Of a stretch of DNA of 64,000 bases, positions 1-7,663 are shown piece after piece (positions within the stretch are counted from its first letter, which is position 1; each line of letters begins with the position of its first letter). Under the pieces are notes generated by a model. That model worked only from the letters and a program-made list of their open reading frames with translations. It was not told where the DNA came from and did not search any database. The stretch comes from Bradyrhizobium sp. ORS 278. GTDB lineage: Bacteria > Pseudomonadota > Alphaproteobacteria > Rhizobiales > Xanthobacteraceae. The stretch covers positions 4,092,001 to 4,156,000 of the forward strand of contig NC_009445.1 of NCBI RefSeq assembly GCF_000026145.1. Direction: 5' to 3'. The position numbers and the translations under genes were made by a program.

Positions 1-358
1 TACCGGCGAAGTTGGCGCCGAGCGACGTGTCGCGCGACAGGGTCCAGGTGGTGTTGCGGGACAGCACGTCCACCTCGCCAGACTGCAGTGCAGTAAAGCG
101 GTCCTTGGCCGACAGCGGAACATACTTGACCTTGGTCGGGTCGTTGAAGATCGCAGCGGCGATGGCGCGGCAGACGTCGACGTCGAGCCCGGTCCAGTTG
201 CCCTTGTCGTCCGGATTCGAGAAACCGGGCAGGCCCTGACTGACGCCGCAGGCGAGCATGCCGCGATCCTTCACGGTCTTGAGCGTTTCGGCCTGGGCGC
301 CGACGCTCGCCAGCACAGGGGCGAGAGCAAGAGTGAGAGCCAGAGTGACGCGTTTCAT
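1..358 (-). CDS. aapJ: General L-amino acid ABC transporter, periplasmic binding protein (5' part)
   Basis: Partial gene running off the left edge; the first 119 codons are present. The ATG at 358 begins a typical Sec signal peptide (MKRVTLALTLALAPVLASVGAQA), after which the mature sequence reads LKTVKDRGMLACGVSQGLPGFS, then DDKGNWTGLDVDVCRAIAAA and FTALQSGEVDVLSRNTTWTL. These are hallmark stretches of AapJ/BztA, which captures a broad range of L-amino acids in the periplasm and hands them to the AapQMP permease-ATPase complex. In this family aapQ, aapM and aapP normally follow aapJ, so they would lie left of the window. The conserved blocks make the family call firm; the symbol is by family resemblance. 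Confidence 0.88.
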   Translation of the reverse strand, partial: MKRVTLALTLALAPVLASVGAQAETLKTVKDRGMLACGVSQGLPGFSNPDDKGNWTGLDVDVCRAIAAAIFNDPTKVKYVPLSAKDRFTALQSGEVDVLSRNTTWTLSRDTSLGANFAG

Positions 359-583
359 AAATACAGCCTTTCGCGGTCGTCCTTGGGGAGCGATGAAATC
401 TCAGCGCGTGGTTGGGGCCGACCTGAAACCGCCTTTGCAAACGCCATACCAAGAATATGACGTGCGCCATGCACAGCGACGCCGTGCATGCATCAAGGAA
501 GCGGACATCGCGGCAGGCCCCTCAACGTGCAGCGATCGAATTCCGCCGGCATCACAGAACGACTGGCGTTCCGGGTCAAGGGG

Positions 584-613
584 TTGACGGCCCTGTTCTG
601 CATTCTGTTATTA
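584..613 (+). promoter_or_regulatory. Candidate sigma-70 promoter for the cystathionine beta-lyase gene
   Basis: In the 317-base gap between the divergent aapJ and metC starts, TTGACG at 584-589 is followed after 18 bases by TTATTA at 608-613. The distance to the metC ATG is about 60 bases. The match is moderate and was found by eye; nothing else in the gap looks like a gene. Confidence 0.3.
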
Positions 614-675
614 ACGACCGTAGTCCTGCCCGATTTGCGCTATCCCGGCGGCAATACAAGAGAAAAGACACACTG

Positions 676-1869
676 ATGGCATCCTCGAACGACCCCGCTT
701 CGGCGGTGCGACAAAACGTCGAAACACGGCTGGTCACGGTGGGACGGGACACCAAGGCGCAGCACGGATTCGTGAATCCGCCGGTCGTGCATGGCTCGAC
801 CGTGCTGTATCCCACCGCGGAGGATCTGCATGCACACCGCGGCGAATTCCAGTATGGCCGCCACGGCACACCGACGACGAAAGCGCTGCAGCAGGCCTTG
901 ATGGCCCTCGAAGGTCCGCAATGCGCAGGCGTCGGAATCGCGCCGTCCGGTCTCGGAGCCATCTCCACGACCCTGCTGTCGGTGCTGAAGGCCGGGGACC
1001 ATGTTCTGGTCTGCGACAGCATTTATCGTCCCACCCGAAATTTCTGCAACGGTATGCTGGCGCGCTACGGCGTCGAAACGACCTATTTCGATCCATTGAT
1101 CGGCACAGGAATTGAGCAACTGCTCAAACCGAATACACGCGCGGTGGTTGTCGAGGCGCCCGGCTCGCAGTCCTTCGAAATGCCGGACATTCCGGCGATT
1201 GCAGCGGTGGCGCATGCGCATGGCGCGCTGGTCATCGACGACAACACCTGGGCCACGCCGCTGTACCACCGCTCCCTCGACCAGGGCGTCGACATCAGCA
1301 TGCAGGCGGCCACCAAATATATCGGCGGCCACTCCGACATCATGTTCGGCACGATTTCGGCCAACGCGAAGGCGTGGCCGCTGATCTCCGAAGGCATCCG
1401 CCTGCTTGGCGTCTGCGCCGGCCCCGACGACGTGTTCCTCGCCCTGCGCGGCGTGCGGACGCTCGGCGTGCGGCTCGCGCAGCATCATCGCTCGGGACTG
1501 GAGATGGCGCGTTGGCTCGCGGCGCGCCCCGAGGTGATCGAGGTGCTGCATCCCGCGCTCGAGAGCCATCCGGGCCACGCGATCTGGAAGCGCGACTTCA
1601 CCGGCGCCTCCGGTCTGTTCAGCATCGTGCTGCAACCAAAGCCGCAAGCCGCCGTCGACGCCATGCTCGACACGCTGACCTTGTTCGGCATGGGTTATTC
1701 CTGGGGCGGCTTCGAGAGTCTCGCGATCCCGTTCGACTGCTCGAGCTATCGCACCGCAACCTCATGGGCGCCCGGCGGACCCACGCTGCGGCTGCACATC
1801 GGGCTGGAGAACACCGAGGATCTCAAGGCCGATCTCGACCGCGGCTTCGCGGCCTTCAACGCCGCGTAA
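676..1869 (+). CDS. metC: Cystathionine beta-lyase (PLP-dependent Cys/Met metabolism enzyme)
   Basis: A 397-residue protein of the Cys/Met-metabolism PLP family (fold type I). It would cleave cystathionine to homocysteine, pyruvate and ammonia in methionine biosynthesis. Visible family features are YGRHGTPTT near the N-terminus, the PLP-contacting segment VIDDNTWATPLYHRSLDQG, and KYIGGHSDIMFG, whose lysine should form the Schiff base. The C-terminal GYSWGGFESLAIP and LRLHIGLEN stretches match the MetC subgroup rather than gamma-synthases. The ATG at 676 was chosen because the long upstream extension (from 457) is low-quality sequence and the family starts near here. Length is normal for MetC. 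It stands alone, divergent from aapJ. Confidence 0.87.
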   Translation: MASSNDPASAVRQNVETRLVTVGRDTKAQHGFVNPPVVHGSTVLYPTAEDLHAHRGEFQYGRHGTPTTKALQQALMALEGPQCAGVGIAPSGLGAISTTLLSVLKAGDHVLVCDSIYRPTRNFCNGMLARYGVETTYFDPLIGTGIEQLLKPNTRAVVVEAPGSQSFEMPDIPAIAAVAHAHGALVIDDNTWATPLYHRSLDQGVDISMQAATKYIGGHSDIMFGTISANAKAWPLISEGIRLLGVCAGPDDVFLALRGVRTLGVRLAQHHRSGLEMARWLAARPEVIEVLHPALESHPGHAIWKRDFTGASGLFSIVLQPKPQAAVDAMLDTLTLFGMGYSWGGFESLAIPFDCSSYRTATSWAPGGPTLRLHIGLENTEDLKADLDRGFAAFNAA

Positions 1870-1989
1870 GTCGGCTTCGCCGGCGGCGAAACGCCCGGCG
1901 ATCAGGCAGCCGGGGCCGACAAAATAGCGTTGATCCCCGGCGGATTGGGCGTAGCCTTCGCGGCAGGGCTACGGACACGAACGGGAATC

Positions 1990-3687
1990 ATGGTTCTGCT
2001 CGATCTGATGGGCGGCGTCGCGTTGCTGCTGTGGGGCCTTCACATGGTCCACAGCGGCATTCTGCGCGCGTTTGGACCGGATCTTCGGCTGTTGCTGTCG
2101 CGCGCGCTGCGCAATCGCTTCAGCGCGCTGCTCGCCGGAGTGGGCCTCACGGCCCTGCTCCAGAGCAGCACGGCGACCGCGCTCATCACCACATCCTTCG
2201 CCGCCGAAGGCCTCGTCGGCCTGATCCCGGCGCTCGCGATCATGCTCGGCGCCAATATCGGCACCACGCTGATCGTTCAGGTGCTGTCGTTCAACGTCGC
2301 CGCTGTCGCGCCGGTGCTGTTCGTGCTCGGGCTGGTGGCGTTCCGCAGCGGACCGCGATCTCGGATCAAGGACCTTGGGCGCGTGTGCATCGGCCTCGGC
2401 CTGATGCTGCTGTCGCTGCATATCCTGATCGACACGCTGGCGCCCGCGGAACAGGCGCCGGCCATGCGCGTCTTCATGCAGGCCATCACAGCGGACGTGA
2501 CACTGTGCGTGATCTTCGGCGCCGTCGTCACCTGGATCGTGCATTCCAGCGTCGCCAGCGTGCTGCTGGTGATGTCGCTCGCCTATGCGCATTTCATCAC
2601 CGCCGATGCGGCGCTCGCGCTGGTGCTCGGAGCCAATCTCGGCAGTGCCGTGAATCCCGTGTTCGAAGGGGCGAAGCGTGACAATCCGGCGAGCTATCGT
2701 CTGCCGGTCGGCAACCTTCTCAACCGCATCATCGGCATTGCCCTGATCGTGCCCTTCCTGCATCCGCTCGCCGCGCAGCTGCAGCTGTGGCAGCCGGATC
2801 TGTCGAAGCTGACGGCCCAGTTCCACATGGCCTTCAATCTCGGCACAGCGGCGGCGTTCATCGGCCTGCTCGGCGGGATGGAGAAGATTCTCGTACGGCT
2901 GTTTCCGGACCGCCCGGCCGAGGTCGATCCGGCAAAGCCGCGCTATCTCGATGAAGCCGCGCTGGAGACTCCGTCGCTCGCCCTCGCCGATGCCGCGCGC
3001 GAAGCGCTGCGCATGGGCGACCTGGTCGAGACCATGCTGCGCAACGTGATGACGGCGATGATGACCAACGATCGCGGTCTGGTCGATCAGGTCTCGCGCA
3101 CCGACAACATCGTCGACCGGCTCGACGAGGCGATCAAGCTCTACATCACCAAGCTCACCCGCGGCAGCCTCGACGAGCGCGAGGGCAAGCGCGCGATGGA
3201 AATCATCTCCTTCGCGATCAACCTCGAGCATATCGGCGACATCATCGACAAGAACCTGAGCGAGCTCGCCACCAAGAAGATCAAGCGGCGCTTCCAGTTC
3301 TCGATCGAAGGCGCCGACGAGCTGCAGTCGTTCCACCGCCAGATCATGGAATCGCTGCGCATTGCCTTCGGTATCTTCATGTCGGGCGACGCGCAGCGGG
3401 CGCATCGCCTGCTCGACCAGAAGGCCGAGCTCCGCAATGCCGAGCTCGCCGCCACCGAGCGGCACCTGGAGCGCCTGCGCGAAGGCCGTTCCGAGACGCT
3501 GGAAACCACGTCGCTGCATCTCGACGTGCTGCGCGATCTCCGGCGCATCCACTCGCACATCTGCTCGGTCGCTTATCCGGTGCTTGATGCGGCGGGTGAA
3601 GTGGCGACGCGCCGGAGTGACGTGGCGGACGGCGTGGCACCCATCAGCCCCCTGTCCCCATCGCAAGCCCAGCCGCTGCCGCGCTGA
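1990..3687 (+). CDS. Na+/phosphate cotransporter family protein with PhoU-like C-terminal domain
   Basis: A 565-residue inner-membrane protein. The N-terminal half carries the duplicated Na/Pi-cotransporter repeat with QSSTATALITTSFA and the partner IVHSSVASVLLVMSLAY, the two QSS/HSS motifs that line the transport site, plus LGANIGTT and LGANLGSAVNP. The C-terminal third (about residue 340 onward) is a helical PhoU-like domain. This two-part layout is that of bacterial NptA/YjbB-type proteins, which move phosphate with sodium and often act in export or homeostasis. The ATG at 1990 sits just before the first hydrophobic helix. The gene is followed by a palindromic repeat that may end transcription. 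Confidence 0.88.
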   Translation: MVLLDLMGGVALLLWGLHMVHSGILRAFGPDLRLLLSRALRNRFSALLAGVGLTALLQSSTATALITTSFAAEGLVGLIPALAIMLGANIGTTLIVQVLSFNVAAVAPVLFVLGLVAFRSGPRSRIKDLGRVCIGLGLMLLSLHILIDTLAPAEQAPAMRVFMQAITADVTLCVIFGAVVTWIVHSSVASVLLVMSLAYAHFITADAALALVLGANLGSAVNPVFEGAKRDNPASYRLPVGNLLNRIIGIALIVPFLHPLAAQLQLWQPDLSKLTAQFHMAFNLGTAAAFIGLLGGMEKILVRLFPDRPAEVDPAKPRYLDEAALETPSLALADAAREALRMGDLVETMLRNVMTAMMTNDRGLVDQVSRTDNIVDRLDEAIKLYITKLTRGSLDEREGKRAMEIISFAINLEHIGDIIDKNLSELATKKIKRRFQFSIEGADELQSFHRQIMESLRIAFGIFMSGDAQRAHRLLDQKAELRNAELAATERHLERLREGRSETLETTSLHLDVLRDLRRIHSHICSVAYPVLDAAGEVATRRSDVADGVAPISPLSPSQAQPLPR

Positions 3688-3718
3688 GCGCCTTGCGGGC
3701 TGCGAATTAGTTCGCTCC

Positions 3719-3800
3719 GTCATGGCCGGGCTTGTCCTGGCATCCACGTTGTCCGGCATGCTCGGCTCGACGTGGATGCCCGGGACAAGCCCGGGCAGAA
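3719..3800. repeat. Interspersed palindromic repeat (copy 1)
   Basis: An imperfect palindrome of about 80 bases: the left arm GGCCGGGCTTGTCCTGGCATCC pairs with the right arm GGATGCCCGGGACAAGCCCGGGC. It lies between the convergent Na/Pi transporter and LAB_N genes, where its hairpin could end transcription from both sides. A closely related copy lies at 9754-9841. The family resembles the short palindromic repeats scattered in Bradyrhizobium intergenic DNA. Confidence 0.75.
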
Positions 3801-3907
3801 CTGAGTAACTCACCGGCAGGATCGTTCGCCGCGATAGTTCCAGACTTCCATATGCGATCGCCCTGCCTGCGCCAGGGCGCAGCCGGCAGGCCCACGTCGC
3901 CGCCCGC

Positions 3908-4249
3908 TCAATTGCTCAGCGTCTGCGATTCCCGTTGGCGGTTCTTGAAGATCAGCATCACGTTGCGGACGTAGATGACGTTCGACAGCAGCTGGCCGAA
4001 GATGATCACCGGCTCGCGCTTCACGAGACCGTAGATCAGCGTCATCAGGCCGCCGCCGATCGAGAAGAACCAGAAGGCGAGCGGCACGACGCTCTTGCCG
4101 GCGCGCTCGCTGGCGATCCACTGCACCAGGAAGCGCGCGGCGAAGGCGAGCTGCGCGGCGAGGCCGAACACCAGCCAGAAATCGAACTTGGCGATGAAGA
4201 TGTCGTAGAGATAGTTGCTGAACGCCTGCCCGAATTGAATCAGCATCAT
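3908..4249 (-). CDS. Small membrane protein with lipid A biosynthesis N-terminal (LAB_N) domain
   Basis: A 113-residue protein with three or more hydrophobic segments and the LAB_N signatures FLVQWIASERAGKSVVPLAFW and FSIGGGLMTLIYGLVKREPVII. The domain takes its name from lipid A biosynthesis but its biochemistry is unclear; stand-alone versions sit beside polyprenyl-phosphate glycosyltransferases. The ATG at 4249 overlaps the TGA of the upstream glycosyltransferase (ATGA), which implies translational coupling. A second ATG follows directly at 4246. It is the last gene of the envelope-glycolipid cluster read leftward. Confidence 0.82.
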   Translation of the reverse strand: MMLIQFGQAFSNYLYDIFIAKFDFWLVFGLAAQLAFAARFLVQWIASERAGKSVVPLAFWFFSIGGGLMTLIYGLVKREPVIIFGQLLSNVIYVRNVMLIFKNRQRESQTLSN

Positions 4250-4983
4250 GTCACCTCGATCGCGACCGGCGTCGGCTTCTTGCGGCGGATCAGCCACCAC
4301 ACGCCGGCGAGATCCATGATCCCGATCCACAGCCGGTCGAAGAAGCCGTAATTCGACACGCCCGAATGCCGCGGACGATCGATCACGTCGATATAGGCGA
4401 TGTCATAGCCCTCGCGCCGCACCAGCGCCGGCAGGAAGCGGTGCAGACCATCGAAATACGGCATCATCAGGAACACATCGCGGCGCACCGCCTTGAGGCC
4501 GCAGCCGGTGTCGCGCGTGCCGTCATGCAGCACCGCGTTGCGGATCTTGTTGGCAAGCCGCGACTGTAGCTTCTTGAAACCGGTGTCCTTGCGGCCGACG
4601 CGCTGGCCCGCAACGAGGCCGACACCCGCGCCGCCCTTTTCGAGCGCGGCAATCAGGTCGGGCAGAAACGCGGGATTGTTCTGGCCATCGCCATCCAGCG
4701 TGGCGACGATGGCGCCATGGGCGGCGCGGATGCCGCTTCGGACCGCGGCGGATTGACCCGTCGATTTCTCATGCCGCAGGACGCGCAGGTTCGGCCGCCG
4801 CGCCATCTCCTCGGCGAGCCGTTGCGCGGTGTCGTCGGTCGAGCCGTCATTGACGTAGATGATCTCGTAAGCCCACAGGCCGTCGAGCGCAGCCGCGATC
4901 TCGGTAATCAGCGGCGTGATGTTGCCGGCCTCGTTGCGCACGGGAACGACGATGGAGACGGCAACGGGGGTTTCGGTCGACAA
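4246..4983 (-). CDS. Family 2 glycosyltransferase, dolichyl/undecaprenyl-phosphate sugar synthase type
   Basis: A cytosolic GT-A enzyme expected to load a nucleotide sugar onto polyprenyl phosphate for use on the periplasmic side. It shows SIVVPVRNEAGNI (nucleotide binding), VNDGSTDDT, TLDGDGQNNPAF with the metal-binding DxD-like motif, and a C-terminal hydrophobic stretch. No in-frame ATG lies between the upstream PAP2 stop (5078) and the first conserved beta strand, so I use the TTG at 4983 (MSTETPVAVS, 245 residues). No strong ribosome binding site precedes it, and this start is uncertain. Downstream it overlaps the LAB_N gene by four bases. The adjacent ArnT-like enzyme is the natural user of its product. 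Confidence 0.82.
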   Translation of the reverse strand: MSTETPVAVSIVVPVRNEAGNITPLITEIAAALDGLWAYEIIYVNDGSTDDTAQRLAEEMARRPNLRVLRHEKSTGQSAAVRSGIRAAHGAIVATLDGDGQNNPAFLPDLIAALEKGGAGVGLVAGQRVGRKDTGFKKLQSRLANKIRNAVLHDGTRDTGCGLKAVRRDVFLMMPYFDGLHRFLPALVRREGYDIAYIDVIDRPRHSGVSNYGFFDRLWIGIMDLAGVWWLIRRKKPTPVAIEVT

Positions 4984-5077
4984 GATGGGGACTCGTGATG
5001 ACGTGATCGGACCGGTTCCTGCCCGGCGCTGCGGCGGCGGGGGCTTATTATGGGGCTTGGGCCCCGCTCGCAACCCC

Positions 5078-5869
5078 CTAGCGCGGTACGATCCGACCGT
5101 CCTTGGACAGACGGAAACCGAGCCGGCGTGCCGCGAACCAGTAGCGGACCAGCATGGCGCCGGCGAGTCCGACGACGGCGCCGCCGACAACGTCGCTCGG
5201 ATGATGGGCCAGCAGCACCAGCCGGCTCAGGGCGATGATGACGGCGTAGACGAACATCGGAATTCGCAGCCGCGGCCAGACCGCGCCGACGGCGAACGCC
5301 AGCGCGAAGGCGGTCACGGCGTGGGCCGAGGGCATGCTGAAATAGGCTGGCGTGCCGTTGAAGGGATCGAAGTTGAAGGCGTTCGCCTTGCCGCCCACGA
5401 ACGGTCGACCGCGTCCGATGATGTATTTCAGCGCCTGCGCGGCGAGCACCGAGGTCAGCACCGCGAAGAAGAGATACTGCACATGGGTCGCGAAGTTCAG
5501 CAGCCGGCTGCGCGTGGCCTCGGGCCATAAAGGCGCGATCAGGATCGTCACCACGACGCCAGCGGCCAGCAGCGCCAGCACATATTCATCCTGGCCGAAC
5601 TCGGTGACGATGCGCCATGGCCACAGGCTTGGGGTGCCGCGCGCGGGCATCAGGCCGATCTCGTAGACGTCGAAGGCGACCATCAGCACCAGGATCGTGC
5701 CAAGGCCGATGGCGCCGAGCAGCAGGAACTGGCGCAGGACATTTGGCCGGCTCGCGGCGTCAGGCGCCGCCTGCGGACGGCGCACAAGACGGCCCAGGGA
5801 GAATTTTCCGACCAGCGCGAGCTGCGCGAAATAGCCTGACGACCGCGAAGAACTGTCGGGCGCAGACAT
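5078..5869 (-). CDS. PAP2-family membrane phosphatase (possible lipid A phosphatase)
   Basis: A 263-residue polytopic protein with all three PAP2 active-site motifs in order: KYIIGRGRP (148-156), PSAH (180-183) and SRxxxxxHHPSD (215-226), with H183 and H222 or H223 as likely catalytic histidines. The family removes phosphate from lipid substrates on the outer face of the inner membrane (LpxE/LpxF, PgpB, undecaprenyl pyrophosphatase). Its position between a polyprenyl-phosphate sugar synthase and an ArnT-like transferase favours lipid A or another envelope lipid, but the substrate cannot be read from sequence. It follows the ArnT-like gene with no gap (5870/5869). Confidence 0.83.
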   Translation of the reverse strand: MSAPDSSSRSSGYFAQLALVGKFSLGRLVRRPQAAPDAASRPNVLRQFLLLGAIGLGTILVLMVAFDVYEIGLMPARGTPSLWPWRIVTEFGQDEYVLALLAAGVVVTILIAPLWPEATRSRLLNFATHVQYLFFAVLTSVLAAQALKYIIGRGRPFVGGKANAFNFDPFNGTPAYFSMPSAHAVTAFALAFAVGAVWPRLRIPMFVYAVIIALSRLVLLAHHPSDVVGGAVVGLAGAMLVRYWFAARRLGFRLSKDGRIVPR

Positions 5870-7612
5870 CTACTCGGTCCCTTCCGAGCGATAGATCGCA
5901 ATCGAGACCGGGCGGCCCTGGGAGATATTGTAGCCGTCGATGCGGCGGGCGACGTTGTAGCGCAGCCCGATCGCCTCGGCGCGCTGCACGAAGGCGCGCT
6001 CGGTACGCTGCTCGACCAGCGCGAAGCGGCAGGTGCCCTGGCTGAGGAAGTCGGCGGCTCCCGAGCCGTCCGTCAGTTGCGTCGACGTGCCCGTCATGAA
6101 CACCAGGCTGGGCTCGTGGAAGCCGGCGGCTGCCGCCTTCGGCCCGACGCAGACGACATTGCGCAGCGCGCGGGCAATCTCGGCGCTGGGGAACAGCGGC
6201 GTCAGCGCCGGCAGGACCGCGCCATAAACGACGAACGCGAGAAACATCGCAGCGACGGCGGCATTCAGCAGCGAGCGCTCGGCGCGGCCATCGTCATAAA
6301 GCCACCAGGCGAACAGGCCGAAGATGAGCGATACAGCGACGAACGGCCAGGCCAGGAACACCGGCTGGTGCGTCACGATGATGGCGCCGATTACCGCGAC
6401 CACCGAGGTGATGGCCGGAATGGCGAACCACCAGGCTGCCCCCCTCCGCAGCCAGGAGCGCGACAGCACGCGTCGCTCGAGCGCGCCCACCGTGAGGATC
6501 GCAATCGCCGGATACAGCGGCAGCACGTAATGTGGCAGCTTGGTCAGCACCGCCTCGAACACGATCCAGGACGGCAGCAGCCACGCCAGCAGGAATTGCG
6601 CTCCCGGCTCGCGCCGCGCACGCCACACGGCCGGCGCGGCCATCGCAGCGAGCGGGGCACCGGGCCAGAACGTGATGAAGAGCAGCAGCAAATAGAGACC
6701 CGGCGGCGCCCCATGGGATTCCTGGGCGCTGATTTTGCTCAGCATGTCGCCGCCGACCGAGTCGGTGAAGAAGGTATCGCCGGCGCGCAGGAAGATCAGC
6801 ACGAACCAGGGCAGCACCAGCACCAGCATCCACATCAGGCCCCAGACGGGCCGCAGGCGCCACAACCAGCCGGCGCCGCGATCCATGATCGCGAGCGCGA
6901 TGATCGTGAGCCCGGCGAACATCAGGATCAGCGGGCCCTTGATCAGGATGCCGGCGGCGAGCGCGGTCCAGAAGATCGCGGGCGGCCCCCATGGCGGATG
7001 CTCGGGGTCCTCGCCGCGCTGCCAGGACAAATAGATACGCGCCAGCGCGCCCATCGCGGCGACAACGGTGAACAGCAGCATCGCATCGGTCTTGGCGAGC
7101 CGCGCCTCGACGCCGAGCAGCACCGAGCAGCACATCAGGAGCGCCGCGAACACCGCGCCGCGCCGCGTGACGAAGGCGAGCGCCGTCCAGTATGTCAGCA
7201 GGACTGCGCCGATGGCGCCGATCAGAGAGGGAATGCGATAGACCCAGATGCGCAATTGCGCGCGCGGCAATCCGATGGCCGAGGCGGTCTCAACGGCAGC
7301 CGACTGCAGCCAGTAGATGCCGACCGGCTTCTTGTAACGCACGTCGTCCTGGAACCGGATGTCGACGTAATCGCCGCTCTCGACCATCTGCTTGGTCGCC
7401 TGCGCGAAACGCGCCTCGTCGCGATCGACCGGCGGAATCGTGAAAAAGCCGGGCAGGAACAGCAGCAAGCCGCAGACGAGCAGGAACGCGACCGCCCTGG
7501 CATGGCTCACGGTGACGGCATCGATCATCCGCACCAGCCGATTGCCCGGATTCACCAGGTTCTTCGGCTCGCGCGGCTCTCCAAAACGGGGGCGGGCATA
7601 GGTCTCGACCAT
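5870..7612 (-). CDS. ArnT-like GT-C glycosyltransferase (PMT family)
   Basis: A 580-residue integral membrane protein with about a dozen hydrophobic segments. The first periplasmic loop holds PPVDRDEARFAQATKQM and then RYKKPVGIYWLQ, the catalytic DE and lipid-carrier motifs of the ArnT/PMT branch (ArnT, RgtA-D). Such enzymes take a sugar from polyprenyl phosphate and place it on lipid A or a glycan. An upstream TTG at 7648 is open, but the ATG at 7612 (MVETYARP) is preferred. The gene leads a four-gene set with PAP2, GT2 and LAB_N proteins. Confidence 0.84.
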   Translation of the reverse strand: MVETYARPRFGEPREPKNLVNPGNRLVRMIDAVTVSHARAVAFLLVCGLLLFLPGFFTIPPVDRDEARFAQATKQMVESGDYVDIRFQDDVRYKKPVGIYWLQSAAVETASAIGLPRAQLRIWVYRIPSLIGAIGAVLLTYWTALAFVTRRGAVFAALLMCCSVLLGVEARLAKTDAMLLFTVVAAMGALARIYLSWQRGEDPEHPPWGPPAIFWTALAAGILIKGPLILMFAGLTIIALAIMDRGAGWLWRLRPVWGLMWMLVLVLPWFVLIFLRAGDTFFTDSVGGDMLSKISAQESHGAPPGLYLLLLFITFWPGAPLAAMAAPAVWRARREPGAQFLLAWLLPSWIVFEAVLTKLPHYVLPLYPAIAILTVGALERRVLSRSWLRRGAAWWFAIPAITSVVAVIGAIIVTHQPVFLAWPFVAVSLIFGLFAWWLYDDGRAERSLLNAAVAAMFLAFVVYGAVLPALTPLFPSAEIARALRNVVCVGPKAAAAGFHEPSLVFMTGTSTQLTDGSGAADFLSQGTCRFALVEQRTERAFVQRAEAIGLRYNVARRIDGYNISQGRPVSIAIYRSEGTE

Positions 7613-7663
7613 GGGGTTCCGAATACGCTGAAACCACCATGCCGACAACCGCTTAGCGAACGG

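Noticed and set aside
1969..3813. 614-codon minus-strand frame opposite the Na/Pi transporter
   Set aside because: Composition is rich in His, Arg and Gln as expected of a GC-rich shadow; the plus-strand transporter is unmistakable.
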